This document shows, piece by piece, positions 1 through 14,448 of a stretch of DNA of 64,000 nucleotides; positions within the stretch are counted from its first letter, which is position 1; each line of letters opens with the position of its first letter. The position numbers and the translations under genes were made by a program. This DNA is from Apiosordaria backusii (taxonomy: Eukaryota > Ascomycota > Sordariomycetes > Sordariales > Lasiosphaeriaceae): assembly GCA_030549205.1 (NCBI GenBank), contig JAUKTV010000006.1:2064501-2128500 (forward strand). The letters are read 5' to 3'. The notes beneath the pieces were generated by a model that made no database searches, was not told the DNA's origin, and was given only the letters and a program-made list of their open reading frames with translations.

Positions 1-448
1 ACTTAAGTATAACGTCTATAGATATTTAGGATAGCGTTAAGTTTATAGTTAGTGGTATATTCTAAATTAAAGATCGAAAGTAGTAGATTTGAATTGTACT
101 TAAAAGCGTATTTTTAAAGGTCTTAAAGGTAGATAGTGGTATAGTTACAATAAAAGTTAATAGCTAATGTAGCTTTTTAATTAGGGCTATAGACGCTAGC
201 GTCGGCTTTATAGTTAGGGCGTAGATTTAATAGAGAGATAGATATTAATGGAAAAATTAAGGATTTCTCGATTGTAGCTTAGATTAGGCCAAGTATTGTA
301 ATAAGTTTGTAGCTACCATTATTGCAAAGTTACTGGTGCTATAAAACATTAGTTATATAATAATTGATTAATCGAAAAGAAGTCTGCTGTACGATGGCTA
401 TATATATATATGCATGTGGATCCTGTATCCCTGTGTCCTTCCGTAACA
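1..448 (-). mobile_element. End of a retrotransposon or LTR (element E), cut by the window edge
   Basis: An AT-rich stretch stops abruptly at 448 with CCTTCCGTAACA. Read on the minus strand this begins TGTTACGGAAGG, a typical fungal LTR start. Directly to the right the sequence becomes the second part of LTR-A, beginning TTTATAAACTAC, so E appears to have inserted into the LTR of element A1. About 410-448 is much less RIP-mutated than its surroundings. The other end and its target-site duplication (expected TTTAT) lie outside the window, so the family is unknown. No coding sequence is recognisable in 1-410. Confidence 0.45.
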
Positions 449-946
449 TTTATAAACTACTTATTAAGCCTTCTATAGTTTCTAACTTATAAAGCCTATA
501 GGCTTATAATTTAATATAGTAATAATAAATCTATTTAATTATAAGCTTACTAATTTTAAGCTAATTTAACTAACCTAATAATTATCTATAGGTTTTATAA
601 GTAATTAAGTTAATATAGTTTATAATTCTCTAAAATCGACTTACAGTTATATAAAAGGACTGTAAAACCAAACACCTTTAATTTAAAATATAAGTTAATA
701 TAAAGTTAAAGTTAAACTATTTATATTACTTATAGTAATAAACCTTAATAGCCTAAATATAAAATTATAAACAATTTAACGTACTAATTAATAAAATATA
801 GGTCTTTAAATAGCTTTATAATAAAGTAAGATATTAAGTAAATACTAGATAACTAACAGGTAAGCTTTCTAACTTAAGCTTTTACTATATAATATAATAG
901 CAGTTACTTACTATAAACTTAAGCTTTATAGGGACTTAATTTGATA
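449..946 (-). repeat. Truncated LTR-A of copia element A1
   Basis: These 498 bp align without net length change to 13,951-14,448, the right part of the left LTR of A2. Many C/T and G/A differences separate the two. The LTR ends in TTTGATA (TTTAACA elsewhere), followed by TCCCTCCTC, the complement of a polypurine tract. This makes it the coding-sense 3' LTR of a minus-strand element. Its first ~335 bp are missing because element E interrupts it. Confidence 0.8.
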
Positions 947-2716
947 TCCCTCCTCTACTTATAGTAAATAATAAGCCTAGATTTAAATCTAAAGCCTACT
1001 ATAGTATATTAAAATTAATAAATTAAAATATAAAGTATATAAAGTATTAAAGCCTATATATTTTTAACATTAAGTAATTACTTTTTTAAACTAATTTATA
1101 AAGGAAAATTAAATATAGGAAAGGTAGTTTTTTAATTTATTCTTCTACTAACTTTTCTTCTATAGGCCTATTGCTTAAATTTAAAAGACCTATAAAGGTC
1201 TTAAATTTTTAACTAACTAATAGTTTAATTAGCCTGTTAACTAGTATTTACTTAATATTTAAGTAATTAATAATAACCTATAATATCTTAATTTACTTTT
1301 TAATTTAATAATATTTTACTAGTATATATTTAATATAATTATAAAAAGCTAAGTTATAGGTAATAATTATAAAGTTAATATTATTACTATATAATAAAAT
1401 AAAGTCTATTAAAGTATATTTTTAATTCTTTATAAACTTCTTTAATTTATAAAACTTTATAAATAACTTTAATAAATATATTAATTTTAATCTTTAAAAT
1501 AAAGAAATATATAGTATTAGCCTTTTTTAATTTTTAATTTATAAAGCTTCCGGTTATTTTAAATATAAAGCTATAAGTAGATTTTAAATCTTTTAAATTC
1601 CTTATAAAGTTTAAATTTATAAAGCCTATAAATACTATAGTACCTTCCTTTTTAATATGTTTAATAGTATTATAGTTATAAACAATTATTAAATTCTCCG
1701 TACTATTTAAATACTTTAAAAGATTTTTAATAACGTTTAAGCTTATTATAGTAAACTACTATATATTCTTTAAAGGCTATTATATTATAAAAGTAATATT
1801 AAATTTTATTTAAATTATTAAATATATTATAATACTTACTATATATTAAAATAATATATAATCTAACTTATTTATAAAGCTTTTTTTTAATTTAAAATCC
1901 TTATATTAAAATATAATTTTAAACTATAAAAGAATTAGTATTTTACAGTTATTTTTAAAATTAAAGGTCTTAATTACCTCCTATATATATTAAACTTAAT
2001 TAAACTATAAAAACAAATAACATTTATCCTTTATAATTTAAATATTTAAAAAAAAAGAAGCTAACCTTTTATTTTTTATAGGGTAAACTTTATTTAAACT
2101 TTTCTTAAGTTATTAAATATAAACTTTATTAAAGCTTATAATTAAATAATTATTAATATAGATTATTATAAAGATTTTGACTTTAAAATTATAAAAAATA
2201 GTAAAGTTAGAGATTAATATTATAAAACCTTTTTTTTTAATAATTTAATAAATTTATCTTTTTAAAGTTTAAAGCTCTACTTTAAGCTATATAAAGCTTT
2301 AAAAAAGTAAATTATTTAATTAATTTTTAAATTTAAAACTTTATTTATATAACTTTACTTTAATAACCAAATCGGCTTTTTAATAAAATTTATAAAAGCC
2401 TTTAAATATAACTATATAATTCTTTTTTTTTAAATAACTATTAAAAAATACCTTTATAAAATCGATTTATTCTATTTTTTCATTTAATAAAGCTATTATA
2501 GTTAATAATATATATTAAATAAATAATATAGTAATAAAAGTAAAGGTCTTTATAAAATCTAAGCCTTCTTTTTATAAAAATCCTTTAATTATTAACCTAA
2601 CTTTAAACTTTAAAAGTTTATTTTCTTTATTAATCTTTTTATATAATATTAATTTATTAATTAATAATATATAGTCTTTAAAGAAAGTACTTTAAGAAAG
2701 GAATTTAAAGGTTTTT

Positions 2717-3395
2717 TGTTGAAATACAGTACTTAGTTGTGGACTTTACAGTGTATTTTAGCCTATAATCTACAGGGCCAACAATAACCAATAGCTTAGA
2801 ATTACAGCGCTTACTAATACTTTACTACAACAATTACAGTAGTTTTCAGACCTCTAAAGTAGCCCGAAGCCTTAAGCAGTTAACGTACTATAATAGTAAA
2901 ACGTTAACGCCCTATACCCTATAAATAGCTTCTAGCTAATATACTTAATAGTTAAATTTAGCCGGCCAGCTAAGTCTGCAAATAACAGACTTAATAGGCA
3001 TTTAGGCCTTATAGTTAGCGGACTTAATAGGCATTTAGGCCTTACAGTTAACAGACTTAACAGGCATTTAAGCTTTTCAATAAAGAAAGGTTTAAAAAGT
3101 AATATAGGGCTAAAGACCTATAATACGTCTTGTCCTTTATAACTATTTACTATAATATTTTCTTAATTAATAAGTTAATTTAATATACTGGTTTACTATA
3201 TTTTATAGTACTTTATAAGCCTATATTATAGTATTTACTTTTTATATATTATAAAACATTAGCTTTATAATCTACCTTCCTTTAATACCTAACTACTATT
3301 ATATATTGTAAATAAAGCTTTCTTTGCTTTTAATATTCTATACTGTTTTCTATATAGGTTTATACTTATAGGCCTATAAGATATTTATTTTAATA
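2717..3395 (+). repeat. Left (5') LTR of B1, 679 bp
   Basis: It aligns over its full length with 8,426-9,104 and with the solo LTR at 21,839-22,516. It carries degenerate versions of the three 33-bp internal repeats seen clearly in the solo LTR, at about 2,970-3,080. Confidence 0.88.
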
Positions 3396-6300
3396 AGTTA
3401 TAAGTTTAAGCTTATACCGTTTAGATAAATTTCTTTATTTTATAGCCTTTATAATAATACTTATCTTATAAGCCCTATTTATTTTAAATTATTGAAGATT
3501 TAAGAAATAATATTCTAATACTTCCAATAGTGCTTTTACTTTCCTTTTAAGTATTAAAGACCTAAAAAATAGCGTTTTAGCACTTCTAATAGTACTTTTA
3601 CTTTCTTTTTAAGCCTTTAACCTTCTTTACTATAAAAAATAAAGATATATATAACCCTTCTATAAGCCTTAAAGCTTTAAAGACCTTCAATCTTTTATCG
3701 ACTTCTAACCTTTTTAAAGGCCTTAACTTTACTTAGTATTTCCAGTAATTATAGAATAACTTTATAGTTACCTTTAATAGTAAGATTAAGGCTATTATAG
3801 TAGGTTTTATTAATTAAATTAGAGCTTTAAGTATTAAAATTAACTAAGTTAATACTTATACCGACAATTTTAATACTTACTTTTTACTAGAATATACTGC
3901 TTTAGCCTCTTTAAGTCTTTTTTTAAACCTTTTATAAACTTATTTATACTATCTTTATTTTCAGTTACTTTAGTTTATATAAGTCTATTAGTCTCTATTG
4001 TTATATCTATTATAGTGCCCTTTTTAAGTTAAACTACTTAAAAGACTACTATACTTTTAATAAAAGATCTTAATAAATAGGTCCTTTACTTTATTAAAGA
4101 ATAAAAGCTTTTAAGTCTTAAAAACTAACGCTTTTAATATTAGGCTTTTACTATTTAAATAAAGGTTTTAAGCCTTTTTAAGTTTATAAATAAGCCTAAG
4201 TTAATTACTAATTTACTAAACGATAACTTAAAAGCCTTCTTTCTTTTTACTATTTAAAATACCTTATAAGTAGGCTTACTATTTACTATTAAGGTTAAAG
4301 ACTTTTTAATAACCCTTTTTAGCAATTATAAGCTTAGTATATCTTTATTTAAACTGTCCTTTAAAATAAGCTCTATAAAGCTTATTACACTATTAAATTT
4401 AATAGTTTATTAAAAGTAGTTAAATATAATACTAAGTTTAATACCTTTATTATAAAGCTTTAAGGCTTAAATATTATAATTTAATTTATCGATTAAGATA
4501 ATTACTATTTAAGCTTATTAAAAGGCAGTTTTCTATTATAGTATAAGTACTTTAAAGCTTTAATTTACTAAAATAAGTATAATTTTAGCTATTTTTACTA
4601 TCCTATATTAGAATTTTTATAGAGGAAGCTTTTAGTTAAGACCTATATTTCCAATATTATAATTGCTTAAGCCTTTTTTATACTTTATTCTTATACTGCC
4701 TTTATTAAGGATTTTAAAGCCTTAAGGGCTTTAAATGCCTTTATAAAGAACCTTATAAAGCTTAGGCTTACTAAAAAGAAGAAAAAGAAAAAAAAATAAA
4801 AAGAAAAAGGATATTAAAGACTTTAAAAATTTTAAAGAAATTTCTTTTATAATAGGCTTTAATCTTAATATAGACTTTTATAATATTAAACCTTTAAAGC
4901 TAACTATATTTTATAAATATTATAGCTTTATTAAGTCTATAGTATTCCTACCTTTTAAGGTTTTATTTTTTATACTTATTAATTTAATTAATTATATTAA
5001 TTTAGCTTTAAAAGAAGTTTAGCTTTTTAATATTAGATCTATAGTCTATATTTATAATAATAAAAACCTTTTTATTAACTTTATTAAAGTAAAGGTTAAG
5101 CCTTTAATTATAGAAGGTAGCTTTATAAAAATTATCGGTAAAGGTATTATAAAAGTCTAATTCTTTATTAAAACCTATAATAATAGAGCCTATTTTTTAA
5201 CTATTAGCTTTATTAAAACCTTCTTTATTTTTACTTTTCTATTAAATATTATTAGTAAAGACTGTTTATATAGTATTAGAAAAGCCCTATATAACTAAAA
5301 GCTTACTAATAGTAATTACAATCTTATTACTTTTTTAAATTTTAAAAGATTAGGGTTTTACTTTAACTTTAAAGGCTAACCTTAATTAAAAGTATCCTAT
5401 TAATAGTACTTTAGTAGTTATTCTACTTTCTTTAAAGCCTTTAAAGCTTTTAAAATTTTAAAGAAAGGCTTTTTTAAAGCTTCTAACTTTTTAAAGAGAG
5501 ATAGGTTTTTTAAAGATCTTTATAAGCCTTTATTAACCTTAATTCGATTAACTATCTTTTAATATATATAGTTTAAGCATATAGGTCTTAACCTTTTAAA
5601 AAAGACCTCTTTTATTATTAAAGGTATACTTAATTTATAGAAAGTTAGGCTTAAGGATTTAATTTATAAAAGTTATAATACTATAAAAATCTTTTAAAGG
5701 CCTTTTAAAAATCCTATTTAAAATCTTTCTTTTACTTTAAGCTGTTTAGAAAGGGACATTATTACTATTAAGCCTATTCTACTATTAAAAAAACCTTATA
5801 GTTTAGTTATAATAAATTAAAAGACCTATTTCTAATTTCTTAACCTTTTAATTATTAAAGATAATACTATTATAGTACTTTATTTACTATTTAAAGGCTT
5901 AAACAATACCTTTTAACAATACCTTACTTACTTTTATTATAATAGGAAAAAAGAAGTCCTTCCTTTAAGTACTTACTTTATTAAAAAGGATATCGGCTTT
6001 AGTATATTAAGCCTTAAAATTCCTAATTAAAATAGCCTAATTAAGTACTTTATTAAGCTTATTTTAGACTGTTTTAAAGTTACTATTTTAGCTTTAGGCC
6101 TTTCTATTACTTTTTAAAGATATATAACCATTTCTATAGTAAAAATCATTAACTATATAGCCTAAAGCTTTAAAGATTTTATACCTTATTAAGCCTTTTA
6201 TAATAAACTATTGCCTTTTTAAATACTATATTAGTTAAACTTTTTAAATTATAGGGCTATAGGTATTAAGGTTATAGTATATATTTTTATTAAGGATCGA

Positions 6301-8425
6301 ACTATAGGTTTTAAGTTTACTTTTTAAAAAACTAAAGAAAGATTTATAGCTATTTTAGGTTATTAAACCTACTTAGTTTATTTAAGCTTAAATAAAGTTA
6401 TTAAAACTAGCTTTATTAAGTTCTATAAAGACCTATTGGCCTAAATTATAAGTCCTTTAAACCCTATAGGTCCTTTAAAGGTCTTTAACTACTTTAATAA
6501 GTTAAAGGAGGATACTACTATTTAAGTTTTTAAGCCTTTTATTTATAGTCCTTTTATTTTACTAATTCCTAATTCCTTAATATTTAAATTATCCTTTATA
6601 TTACTTATTTAACTACTATTTAAGCTTATAATTTTAGTACTTACAGTACCCTTTATTATTATTAAGATCTTTTTACCTTAAGCTTTATAGAAATAATATA
6701 AGGAATTTATATTTATAAATAATATAAATTACAATAAGCTTATTTCTTACTTAGTATTTTACTATAAAAAGTGCTATTTTATAAAGACCTTAAAGCTTAA
6801 TACCTTTAAATAAGCTTTAAAATATTTTAAAAAGGAATAATAGTTATAAGCTATTTTTATTAAATTATATTAACTTCTTACTATTAAGACCTTTTATTTT
6901 ATTTACTAATCTTAAGTTAAAAAAAAGCTTATTATAAACTGTTAGGTTTTTAAAAATAAGAAGAATTTATAGGGTATTATAGTAAAGTTTAAGGTTTAAT
7001 TGGTTACTTAAGGTTTCCAATAGGCCTTTAGAATCGACTTTAAATAGACCTATACTTTTACTATAAGGCCTTTAATTTAAAGAATTATACTGGCCTTTAT
7101 AGTTATATTTAATTAGGATTTAGAATAGGTAGACTTTATAAGAGCTTTTTTAAATTTAGAAACCGATTTTAATATTTATATTGAAATTTTATAAAGACTA
7201 CTTACGTTTACTTATAGTAATATTAGCACTATAATATTATTAAAAGTAGTTAAATAGGACCTTATTAAGGATTAAGTTATTTTATTAAAGAAATCCTTAT
7301 ATAGCTTAAAGTAGGCTTCTTACTTTTAATAATAGAAGGTCTTTATAATAACCTAGGCTTTAAGTTTTAAGCCCCTTATTTCCAATATAACTATCTATTT
7401 TTACTTAAACTATAAGATCTTTATTATTAGTTATATTAATAACTACTTAATTATAGGCTTTAAGCCTTTATAGCTTTAAGCCTTAAAAAACGCTATAAGG
7501 AAGTATTATAATATTAAAGATTTAAATCTTATTTATTACTTTCTTAGTATTTAAATTGAATGCAATAGGCTTTAATAGTGCCTTTAAATTTACTAAAAGG
7601 CCTATATTATAAAGGCAATTAAGTACTTTAAAATCAATACTAAATTAACTTTCCTTTTATTAAGCCCTAGAATTATAAGTAAAGGCAATAGGCCTAAAAC
7701 CCCTATAAGCCCTTTTAATTAGTACTTATATCGATAATTAATTGGTACTTTAATATATACTATAGTTTAAACTAAGCCTAATATAGCCTTTAACATTTAA
7801 TAGCTTTTATAATACCTAATATAGCCTACTAATACCTATTTAAAAGTTATAAAATCACTACTTTCTTACCTTTATTTTAATATTTACAGTATTATTAATT
7901 ATAACTTTAATAGTAACTTAAAGCTTATTAGCTTTATTAATAGTAACTAAATTAAATATAAGGAAAGTGCTAAATCTATTTATAGTTAGCTATTTACTTT
8001 AATTAAAAAACCTATTAATTAAAAATTTAAAAAAGCATTTACTATATCCTTTAGTACTTTAAAGGCCAAATATATTAAGCTTATCGAAAGCTTTAAAAAA
8101 GCTATATAGCTTAAAGGTCTTTTTTAAGAAATTTCTAAGCCTATTATAGGCCCTATCCTTCTATTATATAATAATAAAGGTTCTATTGCCATTACTTATA
8201 GTAATAAATACAATTGCTAAATTAAATATACTTTAATTCGATTTTAAAAGATTAAAAAAGCTATATTTATTAAAGTCATTATTATAACTTACCTTCTTAT
8301 AAAGAAAATACTTACTAATAGCCTTATTAAAGCCTTACCTATAGTACTATTTAATACCTTTATTTTACTATTAAACCTTTCTAAGCCTTTTTAATTAGTA
8401 CTATATACTATAGCTATAAAGGGGG

Positions 8426-9104
8426 TATTGAAATATAGTACTTAATTATAAACTTTACAATATATTTTAGCCTATAACCTATAAAGCTAATAATAACTAA
8501 TAGCTTAAAATTACAGTACTTACTAATACTTTATTATAGTAATTATAGTAGTTTTTAAATCCCTAAAGTAGCTTAAAGCCTTAAGTAGTTAATATACTAT
8601 AACAGTAAAACATTAACGTTCTATATTCTATAAATAGCTTCTAATTAATATACTTAATAATTAAACTTAATTGGCTAATTAAGTCTATAACTAGTAGATT
8701 TAATAGGCATTTAAGCCTTATAGTTAGTAAATTTAATAGATATTTAGGCCTTATAGTTAACAGATTTAATAGGCATTTAAGCCTTAAAATAGAGAAAGGT
8801 TTAAAAAGTAATATAAAGCTAAAGACCTATAATAAGTCTTATCCTTTATAACTATTTATTATAATATTTTCTTAATTAATAAATCAATTTAATATACTAG
8901 TTTACTATATTTTACAGTACCTTATAAGCCTATATTATAGTATTTACTTTCTATATATTATAAGGCATTGTCCCTATAATCTACCTTCCTTTAATATCTA
9001 GCTACTGTCGTATACTATAGACAAAGCCCTCTTCGCTTTTAATGTTCTGCACCGTTCCCTACATAGGTCTATACCTATAGGCTTGTAAGATACCTATCTT
9101 AACA
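8426..9104 (+). repeat. Right (3') LTR of B1, 679 bp
   Basis: It is preceded by the polypurine tract AAAGGGGG. Its last ~100 bp (about 8,985-9,104) retain many C and G bases (for example CAAAGCCCTCTTCGC), whereas the left LTR is changed at the same places. RIP therefore hit the two LTRs unevenly. Confidence 0.88.
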
Positions 9105-10609
9105 TTTTTTAATTAACTATTTATTGAAATTTACTATATATAACCTTTAATTAATAGAATTTTTTAAAGTTCTTTAATATTTATTTTAATATTTAAAATA
9201 ATAAATTAATATTAAAAAAGCCTTTAAAGACTTTATAATAATAGGTTTTAGCCTTAATTAAAATTAATTTAATAAATTAATTAATACTTATTTTAATATC
9301 TTTATTTATATTTAAATATAGTCTTTCTATTTTTATTAATAAGTAATTTTTAAATAAAGGTTTTAAACTAGCTTTAAAGCCTATAATAGGCTTATTAAAA
9401 AGCTTTAAATTACTATTAATTATAGCTTTTTAAATTATAAGAGGTTTATTAATTAACTTACTATTAGGAAATCTTTTAAAGTATAGGTTGTTATTTTTAT
9501 CTTTTAATTATAATAGCTTTACCTTCCTTTAATTTAAATTCTTTTTTAAAATAGTAGTAATACTTTAAATTATAGTAAGCTTATTTACTATATTAATAAA
9601 GAAAGATTTTACTACTGCCTTTTTAACCAGTATTTATACTTAGTAAGTCTTACTTTTAAAAATAGCTAATAATTTATTAAGTTCTATGTAAGCCTATAGT
9701 TTTAAAGTTTTAAACCTTTTATTAATAAAAATAAAGAGCTTTATAAAAAAGCTTATAATTTTAAACTAGTTTAAATTTAATTTATAAAAAAGAAAAAGCT
9801 TTAATTTATTATAAAATCTTTAATAAAAGGTAAAGTCCTTATTATTAACTACTATATAGTTAATTAATTTAAATACTATAGATACTATATAATACTATAA
9901 ATATTAAAGGAATTATAATACTATTATAGTAACCTATAATTAGTTTAAAAATACTTTAATAGAACGTTTAATTAGGCTATTTTATTTATAAATATAGGGT
10001 TTAAAAGTAGAAAATTTAATATCTTTAATAAAAAATTAAACTTATAATTTATAGTTAATTTCTTTCTTACCGTTATAGTAAAAGTAAATAAGGTATCGGT
10101 TATAGCGATTTTTTAAACCTTTTAAAAAAACTATTTATAATATTTAATATAGTTAATTCTTTAACGTTTAATAAATAAAAGGCTTATTTAAATTAAGGTT
10201 TTTAGTCTATTAAAATTAATACTATAGAAAGCCTATTATAAAGCATAGGCTTAATTTTAAAACTATCGCTTTTAATAAAACTTAAGACCTTAAGTAAATT
10301 TAAAATAGTAAAAAATTAAAGCCTTTTTATTACTTTAACTTCATTATAAATTAAGTATTATATAGGCTTAATACTATTAAAAACGATTAATAAAATAACT
10401 TAATATACTATTTTAATATTATTTAAAGCAATTTACTATAATAATCTATAGTAATATTAAGGATATTTTTAATAGCCTCCTTAAATATATAGCTCCTTTA
10501 AATTTCTTTTTAATTAAATAAACTAAGGTTATTTAAGTTATTAAGGCCTTTTATAGGTTAACGGAATTCTTTAGTAGGTTTACCTTGATTAAATTCTTTA
10601 AAACTAAAG

Positions 10610-10783
10610 TGATATGGAAACGGACAGCGTAATAATAATAAGTATTAAAATGGTTTATTGAATTGATTATTAAGAAGAAGAAGCTAGTGCTAACAAACTA
10701 TTTTAATATGCCTATATACAATATAATGTCTATATAGGTTGTATATACCTATATATAATATAGTATTTAAGCTTTTTATATTA
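10610..10783 (-). repeat. Left LTR of element C (coding-sense 3' LTR), 174 bp
   Basis: It pairs with 29,627-29,801. Shared landmarks are GACAGCG/GACAGTG, AAGCTAGTGCTRACAA and TATGCCTATA. Terminal inverted ends TGATA and (probably originally) TATCA define the boundaries. Confidence 0.85.
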
Positions 10784-13615
10784 ATGCCTTAAGTTAAGAA
10801 AGAAATATATTATCCTAATATAGTAAACGTTTAACTATCTTCTTTTTATTTACCTATTATTATATTAATTAGAAAATACCTTCCTTTATTTTTAAACAGT
10901 ATGCCTTTTATTAAGGCTAGAGCCTTATAAACAAATCCCAAGTATTCCTTTTTTATATACTAACTATATAATAACTATATAATATCTTTTTTATATAAAT
11001 ATACAATATTATATAATACTATTACCTTATTTTAACTTTTTTTACTAATATAGCAATTATACCTATTATCTTTTCTATATTATTTTTTATTTCCTTAATC
11101 TCCTTTTCTATTTTAATAATTTAGCGACTTTACTATTCTATCGCTACCTTCTACTTTTTAAAATAACCTATTATTATCTTTATTTTCTTATTGTTAATAC
11201 TTATAGTAATAGTTATCGCTAACAATTTATTAATAAGCTTATATAGTTTATTTATAGTTAGTTTTATAAAAAAGATATTATTGTTATTATTTTAACTATA
11301 ATTAATATACTATTTATTATTACTTTACTTATTAATATATTGCTTATTAGAATCTTATTTATTAATGTATTACTTATTATTATTTTATTTATTATTATTC
11401 TTTTATTTATTAACAACCTATTTTTTATTATTGTTTTACTATTTTTAACTAGTTAATTACTTAATATACTTAGTTTTATTTTTAAATAGGCTGGCTTAGT
11501 ATTTAATGGTTTTGGTTTTAATACTGATAATATATTAAGCAGTTTTAAAGTTAGATTTAATGTTAATAGTATTAGTTTTAATAGGCTATTAAAGAAGGTA
11601 GATAATTTATTCGATAAACTATTTAATACTTTTATTATTAATAGCCTTACTTTAAAGTATTAAAAAGGTAGAGAGGATTCTCTTCTATTTATTAGTAGGC
11701 TTTTTTATATATTTTAAGCCTAACTTTTATTATTAAAGTGTATATCTTTTTAAAATCGGTATTAAATAGCCTTAGCTTTTATATATATAAGCAGTTTATA
11801 GGTTTTTACTAGCTTATAGATTTATAGTAAGATTTATCTTTTATTATTAATTTATAAACTAATAAAGCTTTTTTTAAAAAGGATATATAGGATAAGTATA
11901 ATGTCCTTTTAAACCTAAAGGTCCTTTTCTCTAACTATTTTTAACTTAAGCTCTTTAAAACTTTTATAAGTCTTTCTATAAAATATAAATATATTGCCTA
12001 TTAATTTATTTAAAGATAGTATATATACTATATATTTAAGGTCGAAATTATCTAAGTTAAAGAAGTGCTTTAGCGAACTCTATAATCTTATATATAGCTA
12101 GTTTAAGCTTAATCTCCTTACTTTTAATAGTAGAGATTAGACAATCTATTAAATTAACTTTAATACTTTTATTTTAAGCTTTAATCGAGGTATTTATTAC
12201 TAAGGCTTTACTAATTATTATATTCTTAATTAAGGCTTTTTTAATTATAGTATTTATAGTTTAAGCTTTTTTAATTAAGGTATTTATAGTTAAAGTCTTT
12301 TTAATCAGAATGTCTATAGTTAGAACCTTCTTAATAGGGATTGATTTAATTAAAATAATAATAAGGTTAGGCTTTATAAGTATAATTATAGTTGGATTTT
12401 TTTTAATAAAGGTTAGCTTAATAGAAGCAGTATTAAGGTTTAGCTTTATAAAAGTTATCTTAATAAAAGTAGCATTGAGGTTCTTTTTAATAGATTTAAT
12501 TTAATAAGCTATTAACTATATAATAGGTTTATCTTTTAAATTAAATGCCTTATTAATAGTAATAAAAACGACTTATTTATTAGCTTTAAGGGATTGCTTA
12601 TAACGGTAAAAGGTTTTAATAAGTTAAATAAATAGTTTATAAAAAGGCAGTATTTTAATAGATAGTATTTTATTAAATATTTAAGTAGGTTATTTTATTA
12701 AAGGCGGTTTAATTGTAAATAGATTGTTAATTGGGATTTAATAATAAAGTTATAACTTTAGTAAGTATAGTAAAGAGATATAAAGTATAAAAGAAAATTA
12801 GAAAATTTAAAAAGTTAAATGTAAGGTTAATACTATTAATAGCTATTGTTTATATTATAAGTTATTTTAAAAAAATTTTACAAGCTTTTAAGCTAATAGA
12901 TTACTTAAGGCTTATATTCTTTTTTTATAGGTTATCTATTAGCTTTAACTTACTATTAGGTTAGTTTAACTTTTTATTTTTAATAACTACTTTAATATTA
13001 GTCTTCGATATAACTGTAACCTCTTTACCTTAATTGTCTAGTATCTCCTTTAAAGCTACTAGGCTTGTTTTTTTTTTTTAAGTAGGTATTTTTTCTTTTT
13101 AAATTCCTTAGTAAGTTTATTCTCTTTAAATAGATATTATAATTTATATTTATATACTATATTTAATACCGTTTTTAATAAAGCTATTTTATACTGCTAT
13201 TTACTATAGCCTTTATTATATGCTTTCTATAATATTAAATATTCTACCTTTAGCTTTTTAACTTTTTATATAATATATTTTACTTTAATCCTATTTATTT
13301 TAAACAACTTATTATTTTTTTTTATTTAGATTATTTTATCTAAGGTTTTAGGTATTTTATTATATAGATTTAAGCCTTTTAATATTAAAACTAACTAGGT
13401 TATTAAGATTATTAAGTATACTTTTTAGCTTATTAGAAGCTTAAGTTTATATACTAGGTCTTTATATTTCTTTATAACTTTAAATAGCCCGGTCTTTTAT
13501 TGTAAATACTTCCTAGACAGTTTATTAAAGAGTATATATCTATAGTATAGTTTTAAATATACTATATTGCCTTTCTTAAAGATATATAAGGTTTTTTTTT
13601 TATTATAATATATCT

Positions 13616-14448
13616 TATTGGAATAGGTATGGCCAATTACAGGCCTAAGGGCCCTGTAATTAGTGCTTACACACTAGCTTACAGTGCAGCGGAAGTCTTA
13701 TGCGTGATACCTATAGCTCAGTACTGGAGTACTAGAATACAGTACCACGCAGGTACTGTAGAACAGAAATATAGTAGGTAAACAATTGTATTGTAGTGCT
13801 AGCCTTCTATAAATCTACTGTAATAATCTCTATAGTAAGGTTTATACTCGACCTCTACTATATATCCACTAACTAATATACGGTGCCTTATATACCCCAG
13901 CAGGTAGATAGGCTAAAGTACAGTTTAGTTAACCCCGAGGTTTACTAAGCTTTATAAACTACTTACTAAGCCCTCTATAGCTTCCGACTTACAGAGCCTA
14001 CAGGCCTATAATTTAATATCGTAATAATATATCTACTTAACTATAGGCCTACTAATTCTTAGCTAATTTAGCCAGCCTAGTGGTTAGCTACAGGTCTTAT
14101 AGGTACTTAAGTTAGTATAGTTCATAGCTCTCTAAAAATCAACGTACGGCCATATAAAAGGGCTGCAAAACCGAGCATCCTTAACCTAAAGTATAGGTTA
14201 ATATAGAGTTAAGGTTAAGCTACTTATACTACCTACAGTAGTAGGCCTTAATAGCCTAAATATAAAATTATAGGCAGTTTGACCTACTAGTTAGTAGAAT
14301 GTAGGCTTTTGAATAGCCCTGCAGTAAAGTAAGGTACCGGGTAAGTACCGAGTAACTAACAGGTAGGCTTTTTAACTTAAGCTTCTACTATATAGTATAA
14401 TAGTAACTACCTACTATAAATTAAGCCTTATAAGGACCTAGTTTAACA
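13616..14448 (-). repeat. Left LTR-A of A2 (coding-sense 3' LTR), 833 bp
   Basis: Same length as the right LTR at 20,389-21,221 and similar over its whole length. The complement of a polypurine tract follows directly (TCCCTCCTC at 14,449). Confidence 0.9.

Larger units (their letters stand above)
2717..9104 (+). mobile_element. Full-length Ty1/copia element B1, RIP-inactivated
   Basis: This 6,388-bp element has two 679-bp LTRs that begin TGTTGAAAT (TATTGAAAT on the right) and end TTAATA/TTAACA. It is flanked by TTTTT at 2,712-2,716 and 9,105-9,109. Removing it rejoins A1 as GGTTTTTTAATTAAC, matching GGTTCTTTAATTAAC in A2 near 16,225. A polypurine run GGGGG precedes the right LTR, so coding sense is plus. 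The reverse-transcriptase core reads SYINNYLIIG at about 7,429-7,458, where copia elements have YVDD; both catalytic aspartates are now Asn. Stops occur throughout. No protein can be made. Confidence 0.88.

Noticed and set aside
12310..12504. 64-codon Ile/Leu/Phe-rich frame
   Set aside because: Composition is that of AT-rich decayed DNA in element C with repeated TTTAATAAAAGTT-like words. No domain, and it lies on the strand opposite to the pol remnant.
13611..13618. An apparent 8-bp target duplication TATCTTAT for A2
   Set aside because: All LTR-A copies begin with TAT before TGG, so the LTR starts three bases earlier (TGTTGG before mutation). The true duplication is the 5-bp TATCT.
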